A DNA stretch of 64,000 nucleotides from Pseudomonadota bacterium (GCA_018816735.1 JAHIVH010000021.1:108799-172798), one strand, 5' to 3'; shown: positions 46,561 to 56,606, counted from the first letter of the stretch. Notes: a model not told the origin generated them from the sequence alone. Program-made: numbers and translations.

Positions 46561-49077
46561 TTAAGCGCATATTCTCTTCGCTTCATCCAATACGTTTCGC
46601 ACTATTTTAGCAAGGTCAGACTTTGAAACCGGTTTGTAGACAAAAGCCTTGATGCCAATATCGGATGCGCGTGCATCCGATATTTTTCTGCTGTAACCTG
46701 TAGAGAGTATTATCGGCAAGTCTGACCGGATTTTGATCAACTCGGCAGCCAGCACATCCCCGGTCATTTTAGGCATGGTCATATCGGTAATCACCAGATG
46801 AAAGTCGTCAGCTTTGGAGCGGAAAAGCTCAAGTGCTTCCATACTGCCCGTACAGAGGGTAACCTTATATCCCAACCGTTCCAGAATTTGGCTCCCCAGC
46901 CTGACAACGGCCAATTCATCGTCAACCAGAAGGATATGCTCATTTCCTGAAGGCAGTTTTTCTTCCTCATAAGATGTAACGGCGCCCCGTTTTTTGGTGA
47001 CAGGTAAGTAAATCGAAAAAACACTTCCCTTTCCCATTTCACTCTCGACCGTAATTTTTCCGGAATAGGCTTCAACAATTCCGTGTACGACGGCAAGGCC
47101 CATCCCGGTGCCTTCACCGGTTTGTCTTATTGTAAAATAAGGCTCAAAAATCAACCCGATGATATCCTGTGGAATACCCTGGCCGGTATCGGATATGATC
47201 ACCTTCAGATAGCTACCGGGTTTCAAGCCCGTTTGTGCCAAAGGAGAATTGATAGAGAGTTCTTCATCCACCAGACCGACTTCCAAAACGCCCCCCATAT
47301 CTTCCATGGCTTGAGCGGCATTGGTGCAAAGGTTCAAAAAAAGCTGATGAACCTGGGTCGGATTTCCGATAATGAGCGATTGGCTGTCGAATCGCTCGCG
47401 GATTTCTATTGTGGTTGGTATTGTTGACCGGATCAGTTTCAATACTTCTTTGGCGATGAGATCCACCTGAACGGGTTTCTGTTCTTCATCCGATTTTCTG
47501 GCAAACGTCAATATCTGTTTGACCAAATCCTTTGCCCGCTTTCCGGTTTTGTAGACTTCCTGCAGATTGTCATCGAGCATGGAGCCTTTTTCAACATGAT
47601 CAAAAGCCAGTTCTGTGTACCCGATAATCGCGGACAATATGTTGTTAAAATCATGGGCAATCCCTCCGGCCAGGTTGCCAATGGACTCCATCTTTTGGGT
47701 CTGGCGGAGTTGTCTTTCCAATTTTCCTTTTGCTTCTTCAGCCATCTTTCCTGCTGTTTTATCTTCATAGATCGCAACCAGCTCCCCTGTAGGCAGTTTA
47801 TAAACATAATTTTCCAGCCACAGGGAAAGCGTGTTATCTTTGTACAGGCCCACAGGATGGTGTTCGGGCTTCTCTGTTTTCCACACCTGTTGAAAAACAT
47901 CAAAAAGTCCCAGGGTTTCTACGCCCGGAAATACATCACGCACTTCACGGCCAACGACTTCCTCTTTCTGTTTTTTCGTGACCGCCAACCCTGATCGGTT
48001 CAAGTCCCTGAAAACAAAATGCTGGCCATTATCCGGGCTGTCATATACGGCAACACTGGAACCCATATTGTTGAAAAGCTCCCGAAACCGGTTTTCGCTT
48101 TCCCGAAGCGCGACTTCAGCCTGTTCCCGTTCCTTGATCTCTTTGCTTAACCGGCGGTTCCAAAATAAAATCACGACAAGAATTGCCAAAGAGAGGCTGC
48201 TGATAGCTAAAACCCACTTGATAACTTTATTTTTCGGGATGCCGTACTCATATTTTACCGCCAGCCAACGGTTGCGTATGATCGAGTGCTGCTCCTGTGC
48301 GATTACAGGGAGTATTCTGTTGATGATAGACACCAGTTCCGGCCAGTCCCTTCGAACGGCTATATACAAATCATAGTTTCCATAACTGGTTGGTGCGGCA
48401 ATTTTAAGATTTGCCAGCCCATGTTTCTGGATCAAATAGGTTGCCGCTGCCAGGTTTTCAATATGCGCTTCTGCTCGACCCACTGAAACCGCTTTTAGTG
48501 CGTCCAGGGGGGTATTCACAAAAACCGGAGTTGTTTCTATTTTATCCTGCCTCATCCAGTCATATGTTGCAATTCCTTCTACAAAGGCCACTTTTTTTCC
48601 GTGCAGATCTTCAAGTCCGCCTATAAACGACGCATCCGTTCGGGTGATAATGACCAAAGGAAATGACAAATACGGTTCTGTAAACTCTAAATACGATTCC
48701 CGTTCGATCGTTTTTGCAGAACACGAAATCAGGTCGATTTTTTTTTCTTTTGCCTGCGTCAGGACTTCGGGCCAGTCTAAACTGCTTTGAATTTCTGCGT
48801 CTACATCCAAAGATTTTAATATTAAATGGATATAATCTGAGGACATCCCTTTTAATGCGCCATCTTTTTCATAATAATGAAACGGGGGAAATGCCTTAGG
48901 GCCTGCGATTTTTATTCTCTTATGTTTCGATATCCAATCCTTTTCCCCGGGCGTAAGCAATTTTTCAATGCGTTGTTTGTCCAGATCAGGAAGATCCAAT
49001 TCTACTGCCCAAGCCGTGCCCAAATAAACGGCTATCCCGATACACACCATTGATATCATTTTCAGGGTTGTTTTCAT
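46561..49077 (-). CDS. Membrane hybrid histidine kinase with periplasmic SBP3-type sensor
   Basis: 838 residues: signal sequence, periplasmic solute-binding protein family 3 domain (about 50-275; WISKHKRIKIAGPKAFPPFH, LEFTEPYLSFPLVI), transmembrane segment 286-306, a PAS-like region, the dimerisation helix with phospho-His475 in GGIAHDFNN, ATPase domain with GTGMGLAVVHG, and a C-terminal receiver with LVITDMTMPKMTG. It probably senses an amino acid or similar small molecule in the periplasm. Not adjacent to a response regulator. Confidence 0.92.
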   Translation of the reverse strand: MKTTLKMISMVCIGIAVYLGTAWAVELDLPDLDKQRIEKLLTPGEKDWISKHKRIKIAGPKAFPPFHYYEKDGALKGMSSDYIHLILKSLDVDAEIQSSLDWPEVLTQAKEKKIDLISCSAKTIERESYLEFTEPYLSFPLVIITRTDASFIGGLEDLHGKKVAFVEGIATYDWMRQDKIETTPVFVNTPLDALKAVSVGRAEAHIENLAAATYLIQKHGLANLKIAAPTSYGNYDLYIAVRRDWPELVSIINRILPVIAQEQHSIIRNRWLAVKYEYGIPKNKVIKWVLAISSLSLAILVVILFWNRRLSKEIKEREQAEVALRESENRFRELFNNMGSSVAVYDSPDNGQHFVFRDLNRSGLAVTKKQKEEVVGREVRDVFPGVETLGLFDVFQQVWKTEKPEHHPVGLYKDNTLSLWLENYVYKLPTGELVAIYEDKTAGKMAEEAKGKLERQLRQTQKMESIGNLAGGIAHDFNNILSAIIGYTELAFDHVEKGSMLDDNLQEVYKTGKRAKDLVKQILTFARKSDEEQKPVQVDLIAKEVLKLIRSTIPTTIEIRERFDSQSLIIGNPTQVHQLFLNLCTNAAQAMEDMGGVLEVGLVDEELSINSPLAQTGLKPGSYLKVIISDTGQGIPQDIIGLIFEPYFTIRQTGEGTGMGLAVVHGIVEAYSGKITVESEMGKGSVFSIYLPVTKKRGAVTSYEEEKLPSGNEHILLVDDELAVVRLGSQILERLGYKVTLCTGSMEALELFRSKADDFHLVITDMTMPKMTGDVLAAELIKIRSDLPIILSTGYSRKISDARASDIGIKAFVYKPVSKSDLAKIVRNVLDEAKRICA

Positions 49078-49314
49078 GCCATATCCCCGCGTGGGTTTTC
49101 CTTCTGAACACAGGAGTCAATACCTTGACTGGAGCAATTCCGGATCATTGATTTTGAGCAAAAAAGAATGTGGTTCCAAGACGTTATATCACCACTCAAT
49201 TACCATCTTACGCCTTAAATATCAATCACTTATTTTAGCCAGATACAAAATAAAGCCAAAACCGAACTCATTTGAGATGAATGCCCGGGCAAGTTTAATG
49301 GTGGGCATGGTAAA

Positions 49315-49887
49315 TCAGTGTCGGCTGTATCTGAATCGTTCATTGGGAAAAAGGTCACGAACCGATATTGACGGACCGGTAATAGATCCGCCTGTATCCT
49401 GATAGGTCTGGTCTAAGGGGGGTGCCGTCCCTTTAATATAGGCGGCCAAAGACTTTTGAAGTTTTCTGACATCGTAACCATACTGAACCGCTTGATATAG
49501 CTCGTGAATGACGATATTACCCGGAGAAACGCCGAATTGCTGGTTTAAGCTTACATACTGGTCATAATTGACATACATCTGTCCCAGAGCGGACAACTGG
49601 TCGTCATCAAAAAGTGTGGTGCTGAATGTGCTCTTGTCTTCACTGTAAGTCCACGTTCCATTGACATATTCAATGACGCCTGCTCCAAAATGAGACCCGC
49701 CATCATTCGGGCCGACACCGCCTATCAGATGGACCACGCGTGCCTTGGGTGTTAGGCGGGGATCAATATATATCTTGGGAGACCGGAGCCCTGCTTTTGA
49801 AAGTTCCTCGGATGCATCCCACATCACCGGCAGGATTTTTTCCTTGATGTCCGCTTCGGACATGGTTGTGTGATTCACCACGATCAC
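49315..49887 (-). pseudogene. Metallopeptidase-like fragment with damaged HExxH
   Basis: 190 residues without signal peptide. The stretch IVIHELYQAVQYGYD resembles the HE[LM]FHAVQYGY zinc site of extracellular metallopeptidases, but the second His is Gln. The frame begins with GTG right after an in-frame TGA, and the upstream sequence in the same frame (GATVVAAWLTDLDWKTFE before the TGA) is open only for 22 codons. It follows the caspase-like lipoprotein gene by about 50 bases. Possibly a remnant or a detached 3' domain. Confidence 0.5.
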
Positions 49888-49939
49888 TCAAATGTTTTCC
49901 AGTCCAGATCCGTGAGCCACGCGGCGACGACAGTTGCCC

Positions 49940-51949
49940 CTAGCGCGCGTCAGTATCTAGTGGCGGCGACTGGCACGATATCGAATCAAAAGTGACCGCT
50001 ACCGTATCCAGATTATAGCTGATCATCGAGTACGATGGCGTCGCTTTTGTTGATTGACGCTCAACCTTTGGCAGGTTAAAATTGTTGTCCAGCGTAAACT
50101 CAACATAAGAAGTTGAATATGTGTTGATTCCGTCAAATACATCTTTTCCATAGGAAATAATCCAGGGCATGGCTGTCTCCATTAATATCTGAGTAATAGA
50201 GAATCCACCACTCAGGCCAAGCTGGGCCTTTTTCGCGGCCGGGTCGAACTTTATCGACGCGAGAAAGGAGTCCTGGTTGCTCTCACCGTCAATGTTGTTT
50301 GCCAAAGTTAAGTCACCCGACCATTCTACCATTGAGCCATCAGGGAAAATCGTGGCACCGCTGGCTTCAAGGTCTGCAGTGGAAGGGACATCTGCAAAAA
50401 CATATTGAGGGTTCATGGGCGAATAAACGGGTTGGTCACCCGGCTTCAAACGGGCGCTCTGTAAATCTGCTCTGAAACTGAGATGATGGGTAATCTCATA
50501 TTTACGGCCATCTCCGGTATCGTGTGTCAACTTTATATCGCCGTCATAAAGACTGAGATGACGGATATTGCTCTCATGCTTGCGGACGGTAACCTTGACA
50601 TCGCCGTATGACTCAGATGGCAGATCACAGATGATCAGGTCAAGGTTTGTTGTTTTGGTGTCACGTTTCCATTCCTTGACCTGAAGTGGGTCACCGCCGA
50701 CAGTCACCTTGCCGTCACTTCCCGGATCATCCCCAAAAAGACCGTAAAGGTAAAGTTCTTCACCCTTATCGGTCGTCTGGGCAGATACAAATTGCAGGCT
50801 CGGAGCGAGTAATCCGAATCCGTTTCCTTCGTCTGAATGGGGTGTCATTTTCAGGTAGCATCCACCGGCGTCCTGGCCGATGTCATAGCCGTTATCCTGC
50901 ATCCATGAATACACGCTCTGCCAGTCAAAGGGTCGCTGTTTGGGGCTTTCGGGATCGTATTTGTTTGCCCCGAGCAGGCGGTCAAACAAATAACTTGCAG
51001 CGATCTTGGCCTTTCCGCTGTCTACAGGCGAGCTCCAGCCCGCGTACACCGATGCGCCTTTGGCAAGAAACGCAGCGCGCATGACAGGTTCATCACTTGA
51101 ACACGCGTCAATAAACACAAAACTGCCTTTTGTAAAATTCATATATTCCATGACGTATTTTGCGGTGAACGCGTATCTCCACTGATGTTTATCTCCTTCC
51201 GGCCCCCAGCCTTTATCGGCATACATATAGCAAAGCCTTCGATCATCCAGCTCGTTCTTGAAAGCGTCGTCTTTGTTTGGCGCGATATCAAATGCAGAAG
51301 CCCAGATCGCATAGGCCTTTGAGCCATCGCGCCAGGTCCCTGATCCACCGTGCGAATTGATGACAAAAAGGCCGAGTGACCCCATGGACGTCATATCAAT
51401 CAAATCGCCGGGCAGACTCGGGGCGTATCCAGCCGTTTCGAGCCATTCTGTGATAGGCGAATATGGATCACCATAGTCTCCTCCCAGGTTGTCGCCTATG
51501 CGCGACACTGTTCCTTCGGGAAGGTTTGACGGGGGAGAGAATGTTGCCGCTCTTACTTTTGATGAAACCGAATCAGATGATTGATCTGGATCCGGTGTCC
51601 GATTGTTGACAAAAATGACAAGACGGTCATCCGTAAATCGTCCCCACGCGCAACCGTCATCAGAAACTCCGGCTGCTTCAATTTCAGGAATCGTATTCAG
51701 GTAATCAACCATCTCCTGACTTATTTCTTCTGCAGAAAGACTGCTGTCGCTTATAATTGCGTCATACTCAAGGGAAGAATCTTCCATTATTGCAGATCTC
51801 GCGTCATCATCAACGGCAATGGTTTCCCATGAAGTGTCACTATTCGGATCGCCGCCTTCTTTTCCGCTGCCGCCACCGCTTCCGCCGCATGCTGACAAAA
51901 AAAGAACCAGGAAAATAAAGGAAAAAATTAATGCAATTGTCTTGTTCAT
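49940..51949 (-). CDS. Caspase-like (HGG/DACSS) lipoprotein
   Basis: 669-residue predicted lipoprotein: signal peptide with lipobox LSAC (Cys21) and Gly/Ser-rich linker. Within residues 190-300, NSHGGSGTW (His200) and VFIDACSSDEP (Cys283) form the His/Cys dyad pattern of clan CD proteases (caspase, gingipain and CHAT relatives). The C-terminal half is beta-rich with no named domain. ATG at 51949 follows GGTGGGG; the upstream ATG at 52030 would place the signal peptide internally. Exported and membrane-anchored, so it probably acts in the periplasm or at the surface. Function not known. Confidence 0.7.
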   Translation of the reverse strand: MNKTIALIFSFIFLVLFLSACGGSGGGSGKEGGDPNSDTSWETIAVDDDARSAIMEDSSLEYDAIISDSSLSAEEISQEMVDYLNTIPEIEAAGVSDDGCAWGRFTDDRLVIFVNNRTPDPDQSSDSVSSKVRAATFSPPSNLPEGTVSRIGDNLGGDYGDPYSPITEWLETAGYAPSLPGDLIDMTSMGSLGLFVINSHGGSGTWRDGSKAYAIWASAFDIAPNKDDAFKNELDDRRLCYMYADKGWGPEGDKHQWRYAFTAKYVMEYMNFTKGSFVFIDACSSDEPVMRAAFLAKGASVYAGWSSPVDSGKAKIAASYLFDRLLGANKYDPESPKQRPFDWQSVYSWMQDNGYDIGQDAGGCYLKMTPHSDEGNGFGLLAPSLQFVSAQTTDKGEELYLYGLFGDDPGSDGKVTVGGDPLQVKEWKRDTKTTNLDLIICDLPSESYGDVKVTVRKHESNIRHLSLYDGDIKLTHDTGDGRKYEITHHLSFRADLQSARLKPGDQPVYSPMNPQYVFADVPSTADLEASGATIFPDGSMVEWSGDLTLANNIDGESNQDSFLASIKFDPAAKKAQLGLSGGFSITQILMETAMPWIISYGKDVFDGINTYSTSYVEFTLDNNFNLPKVERQSTKATPSYSMISYNLDTVAVTFDSISCQSPPLDTDAR

Positions 51950-52322
51950 AGATTTACCCCACCTGTTGCGTTTCTCATTTAATCGAAGCGCACAAATATC
52001 ACTTGCTATTGCAATTGACAACATCCCCATAACTATTTATTTTTTAATGTAAAAATGGATTTGCTTCAACTCATGGAACGTATTGAATTTAATATGACTG
52101 GATAAGAAAAGAGTGATTAAAGGAAGCATTCTATTTATGAAAAAAGAATAAATAAGCCATCTTCTTTCTAAAGGCACGAAAAAAAAGATAAGATTGCCCC
52201 TGAAAGAGGGGGGGCGAAACACAGACGGGTGGAACGGGTTAAACAATAAAAAAAGGTCATTTAAGGAATTGTATATTGACCTGCAGATATTGTCACTACA
52301 CGCAAGTATTCTCATCAAAAGC
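51950..52322. other. Intergenic region between caspase-like and LRR lipoprotein genes
   Basis: About 370 bases, AT-rich. Contains a small hairpin CCCCT-gaaag-AGGGG at 52197-52211 and no convincing ORF. The promoter of the leftward caspase-like gene should lie at its left end. Confidence 0.4.
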
Positions 52323-52365
52323 AAATCCTCCCTCCATCTAATGAATCAGATAGAAGGGAGGATTT
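52323..52365 (-). terminator. Rho-independent terminator after the short LRR lipoprotein gene
   Basis: Stem AAATCCTCCCT (52323-52333) pairs with AGGGAGGATTT (52355-52365), with an inner ATCT/AGAT pairing. It lies directly after the LRR gene stop (52391) in its direction. A T-rich run exists on the plus side too, so it may work both ways. Confidence 0.7.
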
Positions 52366-52390
52366 TTCTAGCTAGCTTTCAGATTAGGTT

Positions 52391-53287
52391 TTAATGGCAT
52401 ACCTTATTTCCGGTGATTATAATCTCTCCGTCCACAGATATCTCATTTGCCAATTGCTCAACGACATTTGTGCATAGTTTGGTGTTATTCTTCACAGAAA
52501 AATCATAGCCAACCGACTCAAGGGCGTCTAAAGCCAGGTCTGAAAGGCTGATATTTCCCCTGATAGAAAGGAATCCATCAACGGTTTCAAGATTTTCAAA
52601 CCCTTTAAGACTTGTAATTAAAGGATTGGCTGCAATATCGATGTTTCCGGATGATGCAATGCCATTCAACCCCTCAAGACTTACCAGGCAAGGATTTGCA
52701 GAAATATAAATATCTTCGACCCAGGTTAAATTCGACAATGCCTTGACATTCAGAAGGAGAGCATTGGCAGTTATCGTCAGATTGCCGTCAATGGATTCAA
52801 GGCTTTCAAGTCCTTTGAGGGATAGCAATGTCGTTGCGGAGATGGTTAAATGGCCACCTATGGATTGAAGATTGCTGATTCCGGTTAAATCGGTCAGGGC
52901 ATTTCCGGCAATGGTCAGACTGCCACCCACAGTGGTGAGATTGTCCAGCCCCTTTAAATTGATGAGGGCGTTGCCGGATATCGTCAGATGACCATCTACA
53001 TGTTGCAAACATTCCAGACCACTTAAATTAACCAATGCCGTACCGGCAATTGTCAGATTTCCGGTGACCGTCGTTATACCGGAAAGCGCATTGACACCTA
53101 ATGCTGATAAAGCTGCAAAATCACCTTCCCACACGCGTTCCTCACACGCAGAATCGGAATTTTCGTTCATTTCGTCCTGTGATGCGATGTTTGATATGGA
53201 ATCATGTTCCGTTGATGATCCCCCATCACACCCCATTAAAGATAACGATAACACCAGCATTAATGATAGAAATAATCTTTGTAACAT
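52391..53287 (-). CDS. Receptor-L/leucine-rich-repeat lipoprotein
   Basis: 298 residues: signal peptide with lipobox LMGC (Cys19), an Asp/Ser-rich linker, then repeated units of about 20-24 residues of the form LxxLxxVxGxLTIxGNALxxL (LSGITTVTGNLTIAGTALVNL, LECLQHVDGHLTISGNALINL and so on), matching receptor L domain/leucine-rich repeats. Such proteins usually bind other proteins or sugars. Related in build to the large LRR gene at 56607. Its own N-terminal linker contains a Cys pair region (ACEE). Probably surface or periplasmic. Confidence 0.8.
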   Translation of the reverse strand: MLQRLFLSLMLVLSLSLMGCDGGSSTEHDSISNIASQDEMNENSDSACEERVWEGDFAALSALGVNALSGITTVTGNLTIAGTALVNLSGLECLQHVDGHLTISGNALINLKGLDNLTTVGGSLTIAGNALTDLTGISNLQSIGGHLTISATTLLSLKGLESLESIDGNLTITANALLLNVKALSNLTWVEDIYISANPCLVSLEGLNGIASSGNIDIAANPLITSLKGFENLETVDGFLSIRGNISLSDLALDALESVGYDFSVKNNTKLCTNVVEQLANEISVDGEIIITGNKVCH

Positions 53288-53528
53288 AAGGCCCTCCTTT
53301 ACAATAAGAGTTAATATTGATAAATTGCAATTCCTTTTAAGACGTTGTTACCAGACAGCCTTTCTTTTTCATGAATCGAATCAAATAAAACCGGATAAGC
53401 CGTCTTTAATATTTATAGACAGACATTGTTTGAGGATTCGTCGAATTTTTTTTGCATGGAATCGAGCGGGATTCTTTATGGGTGTATTTAAAAAAACTGG
53501 CGGAACATTTGGATATCAGACCAACAGA

Positions 53529-53757
53529 TTAATCCGTTATGGTAAAATACCTTGCGACAGAATCACTGCCATCGTTACCAAACGCATCAATGGCCGTTAC
53601 AGACCACATATAGCAACCACTTCCGGCCATCTGATTTCAAAGGAAATCGCGCCAGTGTCGCCTGAAACGGCTTTGGAATTCTCGTCACCTGCCCAGCCAT
53701 ATAATATAACAATGGCAATATATCGCCTGGCTATTTTCAAAATGGGCCCCTCTGGAT
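53529..53757 (-). pseudogene. Frameshifted fibronectin-III-like C-terminal remnant
   Basis: In one frame: ENSKAVSGDTGAISFEI, then in another frame from 53597 down: YMWSVTAIDAFGNDGS and VARYFTITD followed by TAA at 53529-53531. The two fragments together resemble the end of a fibronectin-III/Ig-like domain ('WxVxAIDxxGNxxxS'). No start or full protein remains; the region lies directly next to the caspase-like gene end at 53765. Coordinates of the shift are approximate. Confidence 0.5.
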
Positions 53758-53764
53758 GAACTGC

Positions 53765-54979
53765 CTACTTCCTGATAAACAAAAAATCTCCTCCCTCGTG
53801 TCCTGCATTGCGAAGGTCTGAATATTCAGGAGTTTGAGACGCATTTAACATGACAATATGGCGAACTTTTGTAAAAAGCGTATTCGAATCTATAATCCCT
53901 TTATTATCTGTTAGCGTATCGATAAATGATGAAGCAAATACGGAATGCCCATTTTTTCCACCACTATCGATTACCGGCTCGAGGCCTCCGGATGATATTA
54001 CACAGCGGGATTTCTTGCTTGAAATATTCTTATAATAGCTCAGATTTTTAAGGCTGACCCGGGAACTCCCGGCTTCACGTGACAGTTTTCCGGAATAGCA
54101 GCTATCAGAGACAATCAGCACGTGCCTGGCGGCAATTGCCTTTAACACGGTTGCAAGATATGAATTTGATATCCAGTTTATTTCATTATCTTTTTTTGCA
54201 TCTATCGGCAACCAGTATCCTTCATCTCCTTTCACATCGAGAAAACCGTGGCCGGCATAAAATATAAGGAGATTGTCATCTTCTGTCAGACTGTCCCTAA
54301 GTTTGTTGAGGGACAACATAATATCAGAGCGGTTGGTATTAATAAGCAGCGTTGTCCTGAAACCGTATAGGTCTTTTAGAACAGATTCAACTTTTCTTGC
54401 GTCATTTTCAGCTGTATTTAAATCCTGAAGAAACGAATATTTATTATTCCCGATCACAAGGGCATGATAATTGCCGAATCCAGGATTTCCCGAATTTGTT
54501 TTGAATTCAAAAAAATCGGATGCCACAAGGGCATCATCAAAAAAAATGTTTACTTTCCACCTGCCTGCGCTATTTTGTTTCATCAGGTCACTGACAGGTA
54601 ATTTATGCCATGATGTCCCCTGTTTGACATAGGTATGGTCAGATGTTTTCACAGGATGCTTTTTAGTGACATAATATAACGCACCGTCAGGTGTGCACCA
54701 CTCCCACTTGAAATTGTGATTTCCGGACAGATCGGCATACCGGATGTGGGACACGATTTCAGAATCGTCGGACGTAAAAATATCCGTCACATCCCTTGGG
54801 AAACTATCATCTTCCGTTACTTCGATACCTTTTGATACACTTGTTGAAATGATTCTGAAGGCGGGATTTACACGATGATTATGTTTTAAACCGCAGCCGT
54901 AAACAAAAGGCATTATCCAGCAAATGAACAATATGGCAAAGATTTTTAAGGTATTTAAGAATCTTTTCTTATCTGTCAT
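53765..54979 (-). CDS. Caspase-family (peptidase C14) lipoprotein
   Basis: 404-residue predicted lipoprotein: lipobox VYGC (Cys29), an N-terminal beta-sandwich-like region (about 75-160, ending GRWKVNIFFDDALVASDFFEF), and a caspase domain beginning NYHALVIGNNKYSFLQDL. Catalytic dyad His244 in FYAGHGFLDVKG and Cys294 in VSDSCYSGKLS. It is distinct in sequence from the caspase-like protein at 49940. Bacterial caspase-family proteins act in programmed death or in defence; an exported, anchored one more likely acts on envelope proteins. Confidence 0.85.
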   Translation of the reverse strand: MTDKKRFLNTLKIFAILFICWIMPFVYGCGLKHNHRVNPAFRIISTSVSKGIEVTEDDSFPRDVTDIFTSDDSEIVSHIRYADLSGNHNFKWEWCTPDGALYYVTKKHPVKTSDHTYVKQGTSWHKLPVSDLMKQNSAGRWKVNIFFDDALVASDFFEFKTNSGNPGFGNYHALVIGNNKYSFLQDLNTAENDARKVESVLKDLYGFRTTLLINTNRSDIMLSLNKLRDSLTEDDNLLIFYAGHGFLDVKGDEGYWLPIDAKKDNEINWISNSYLATVLKAIAARHVLIVSDSCYSGKLSREAGSSRVSLKNLSYYKNISSKKSRCVISSGGLEPVIDSGGKNGHSVFASSFIDTLTDNKGIIDSNTLFTKVRHIVMLNASQTPEYSDLRNAGHEGGDFLFIRK

Positions 54980-55289
54980 AATTTTTCCGCTTTTACATCA
55001 CCTTGAAATCGTCACAATAAAATATTGTTCATATGACTTAATCAACCATATTTCAATTATTATTTCTGCAGATTAAAGAAGGACAGGCAAGAAAAAATTC
55101 AGGTGAGGACCGGTTATCACTTTATTTGCAATTCCCTTTTCCTCTTTTCTTTCTTTTCCTTGAAAGCACTCCTCCAGAAGGGAAGTATAAGGAGCCAGCA
55201 GCGCCGCTGCAAGGGATTAAACGAGGTGCTCTGGAAGCCCGGCGGCCCGGCACCCTTAAAAAAACAGTCCCAATATACAATGCTCATGT
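54980..55289. other. Intergenic region with a local GC-rich patch
   Basis: About 310 bases between the caspase gene and the beta-propeller gene, both leftward. Bases 55185-55262 are notably GC-rich (CAGCGCCGCTGCAAGG, CCCGGCGGCCCGGCACCC) compared with the AT-rich surroundings; no protein family is recognised in either strand. It may be a remnant of another element. Confidence 0.4.
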
Positions 55290-56225
55290 TCAGGGTGTGT
55301 CCACTTTAAAAAGAACCACACGATTGCCAAACGATGATTTGGGTTCGTAAAGGATGCCTTTTTCAGTCACGATGACATCTCCTGTTCCAAACATGGGGCC
55401 TGATCCGATACAGACGGACGATGGGAAAGCAAAAGTCTCTGCCTTCGTTTCCCTTAAAAGGTTCCCGTCTGTGGAAAGCTGAAAAATCGTTCCATAAACG
55501 CTGTCACAGACCACCAGACTGTCCTGGTATGCTGTCAAGTCATCCAACGCTATGCGTCCGGAAAAAATGACCTGAGCAGGTCCGAGAACCCCTTCTTCCA
55601 TAATTTCCGCTTTCTTCACCGATCCGCCATCGGTAAAGTAAAGAAATGAGTCGACAATTGCCAGCCCATTGGGCAATGCCAGTCCTTCCAGCCCACAATC
55701 ATAAGGACCGTCCACATTTTCAGGATCATTATCATGAATATCGCACCGGTATATTTTAGCACCAAAAAAGTCTGCAATGAACAGATGCCCTTCAGAATCG
55801 ATGGCCAGACCATTTGGCATCACCATGCCGGTGAGGGGAATCTCTTTAAATACCATGGCAGATGGCTGCGGTCCATCCTGAGGGTGGATGGCATTCAGAT
55901 CTGAAATCACAAGCACAGGTTCGGGGTCAAAAATAATGGAAAGCCCCGGCCCGCTCTTCAGGGTGTACACATGACCATTGTATTCGCCAAGTCCTCCAAA
56001 ATAAAGGTCTTCCTCTATCAGCCGATGGGAGATGAATGTGCCGTCCGCTTCCCTGGTAATTTCATAAAGGTTATAACTTCCAGACACAAAAAGCCTGCCG
56101 TCTGAAGTGATTAGCGAATTTTCCGCATCCGGAATCGTGGCTATAAAGGTTACATCGCCACATGCGGTCAGACTGATCACGGAAATCACAAAAAAGCACA
56201 TTGCCCATGTATTGACTTGTTTCAT
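55290..56225 (-). CDS. Lipoprotein with SMP-30/NHL-like beta-propeller
   Basis: 311 residues; signal peptide with lipobox LTAC (Cys22). The remainder shows repeating propeller blades with MPNGLAIDSEGHLFIADFFG, LPNGLAIVDSFLYFTDGG and similar, like SMP-30/gluconolactonase or NHL proteins. Cys pairs in the middle (YRCDIH...YDCGLEG) could form a disulfide, as expected of an exported protein. Substrate unknown. Confidence 0.75.
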   Translation of the reverse strand: MKQVNTWAMCFFVISVISLTACGDVTFIATIPDAENSLITSDGRLFVSGSYNLYEITREADGTFISHRLIEEDLYFGGLGEYNGHVYTLKSGPGLSIIFDPEPVLVISDLNAIHPQDGPQPSAMVFKEIPLTGMVMPNGLAIDSEGHLFIADFFGAKIYRCDIHDNDPENVDGPYDCGLEGLALPNGLAIVDSFLYFTDGGSVKKAEIMEEGVLGPAQVIFSGRIALDDLTAYQDSLVVCDSVYGTIFQLSTDGNLLRETKAETFAFPSSVCIGSGPMFGTGDVIVTEKGILYEPKSSFGNRVVLFKVDTP

Positions 56226-56606
56226 TTCAGGTGTTCCTTTGCAGGTAAACTCACACCAACAGGCCGGAGAATGAACCCATCATCGCTTGCTTGCCCCAGT
56301 TCATTCAACTTTGTTGTGTGCTGTGTTTTGGATATATAGGGTAACGTTCTAAATTTTACTGACCGTAAGTGACCCAACAAACTTTGTCAACACCAAAAAT
56401 CCACGTTTTCACATGAATTGCAACTCTGTACACCCTTCCAATATTTTATAAAAGCTCAATATTTAAAATTTTAAATTGATAAGGTAAATATTTTTGTCTA
56501 AATATAAAAAAATAAAATTGTATTCTTGACAACCTTCTTTCATCGTTGCAAGAGTTAAAAAACAAATTGTGAATAATCAATTAAATTATTGGAAAGGAAA
56601 GATGCC
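56226..56606. other. Divergent intergenic region upstream of the LRR gene
   Basis: About 380 AT-rich bases between the propeller lipoprotein (leftward) and the large LRR gene (rightward). It should carry the two divergent promoters. No clear inverted repeat or ORF was found. A TTGACA at about 56525 lacks a good -10 partner. Confidence 0.4.

Noticed and set aside
49888..49890. In-frame TGA read as selenocysteine
   Set aside because: The upstream frame is open for only 22 codons before another stop, so no long protein would result; a separate start at 49887 is simpler.
53064..53759. Plus-strand frame of 231 codons
   Set aside because: It overlaps the LRR gene start and the fibronectin-like remnant on the other strand; the minus-strand readings make better protein sense.
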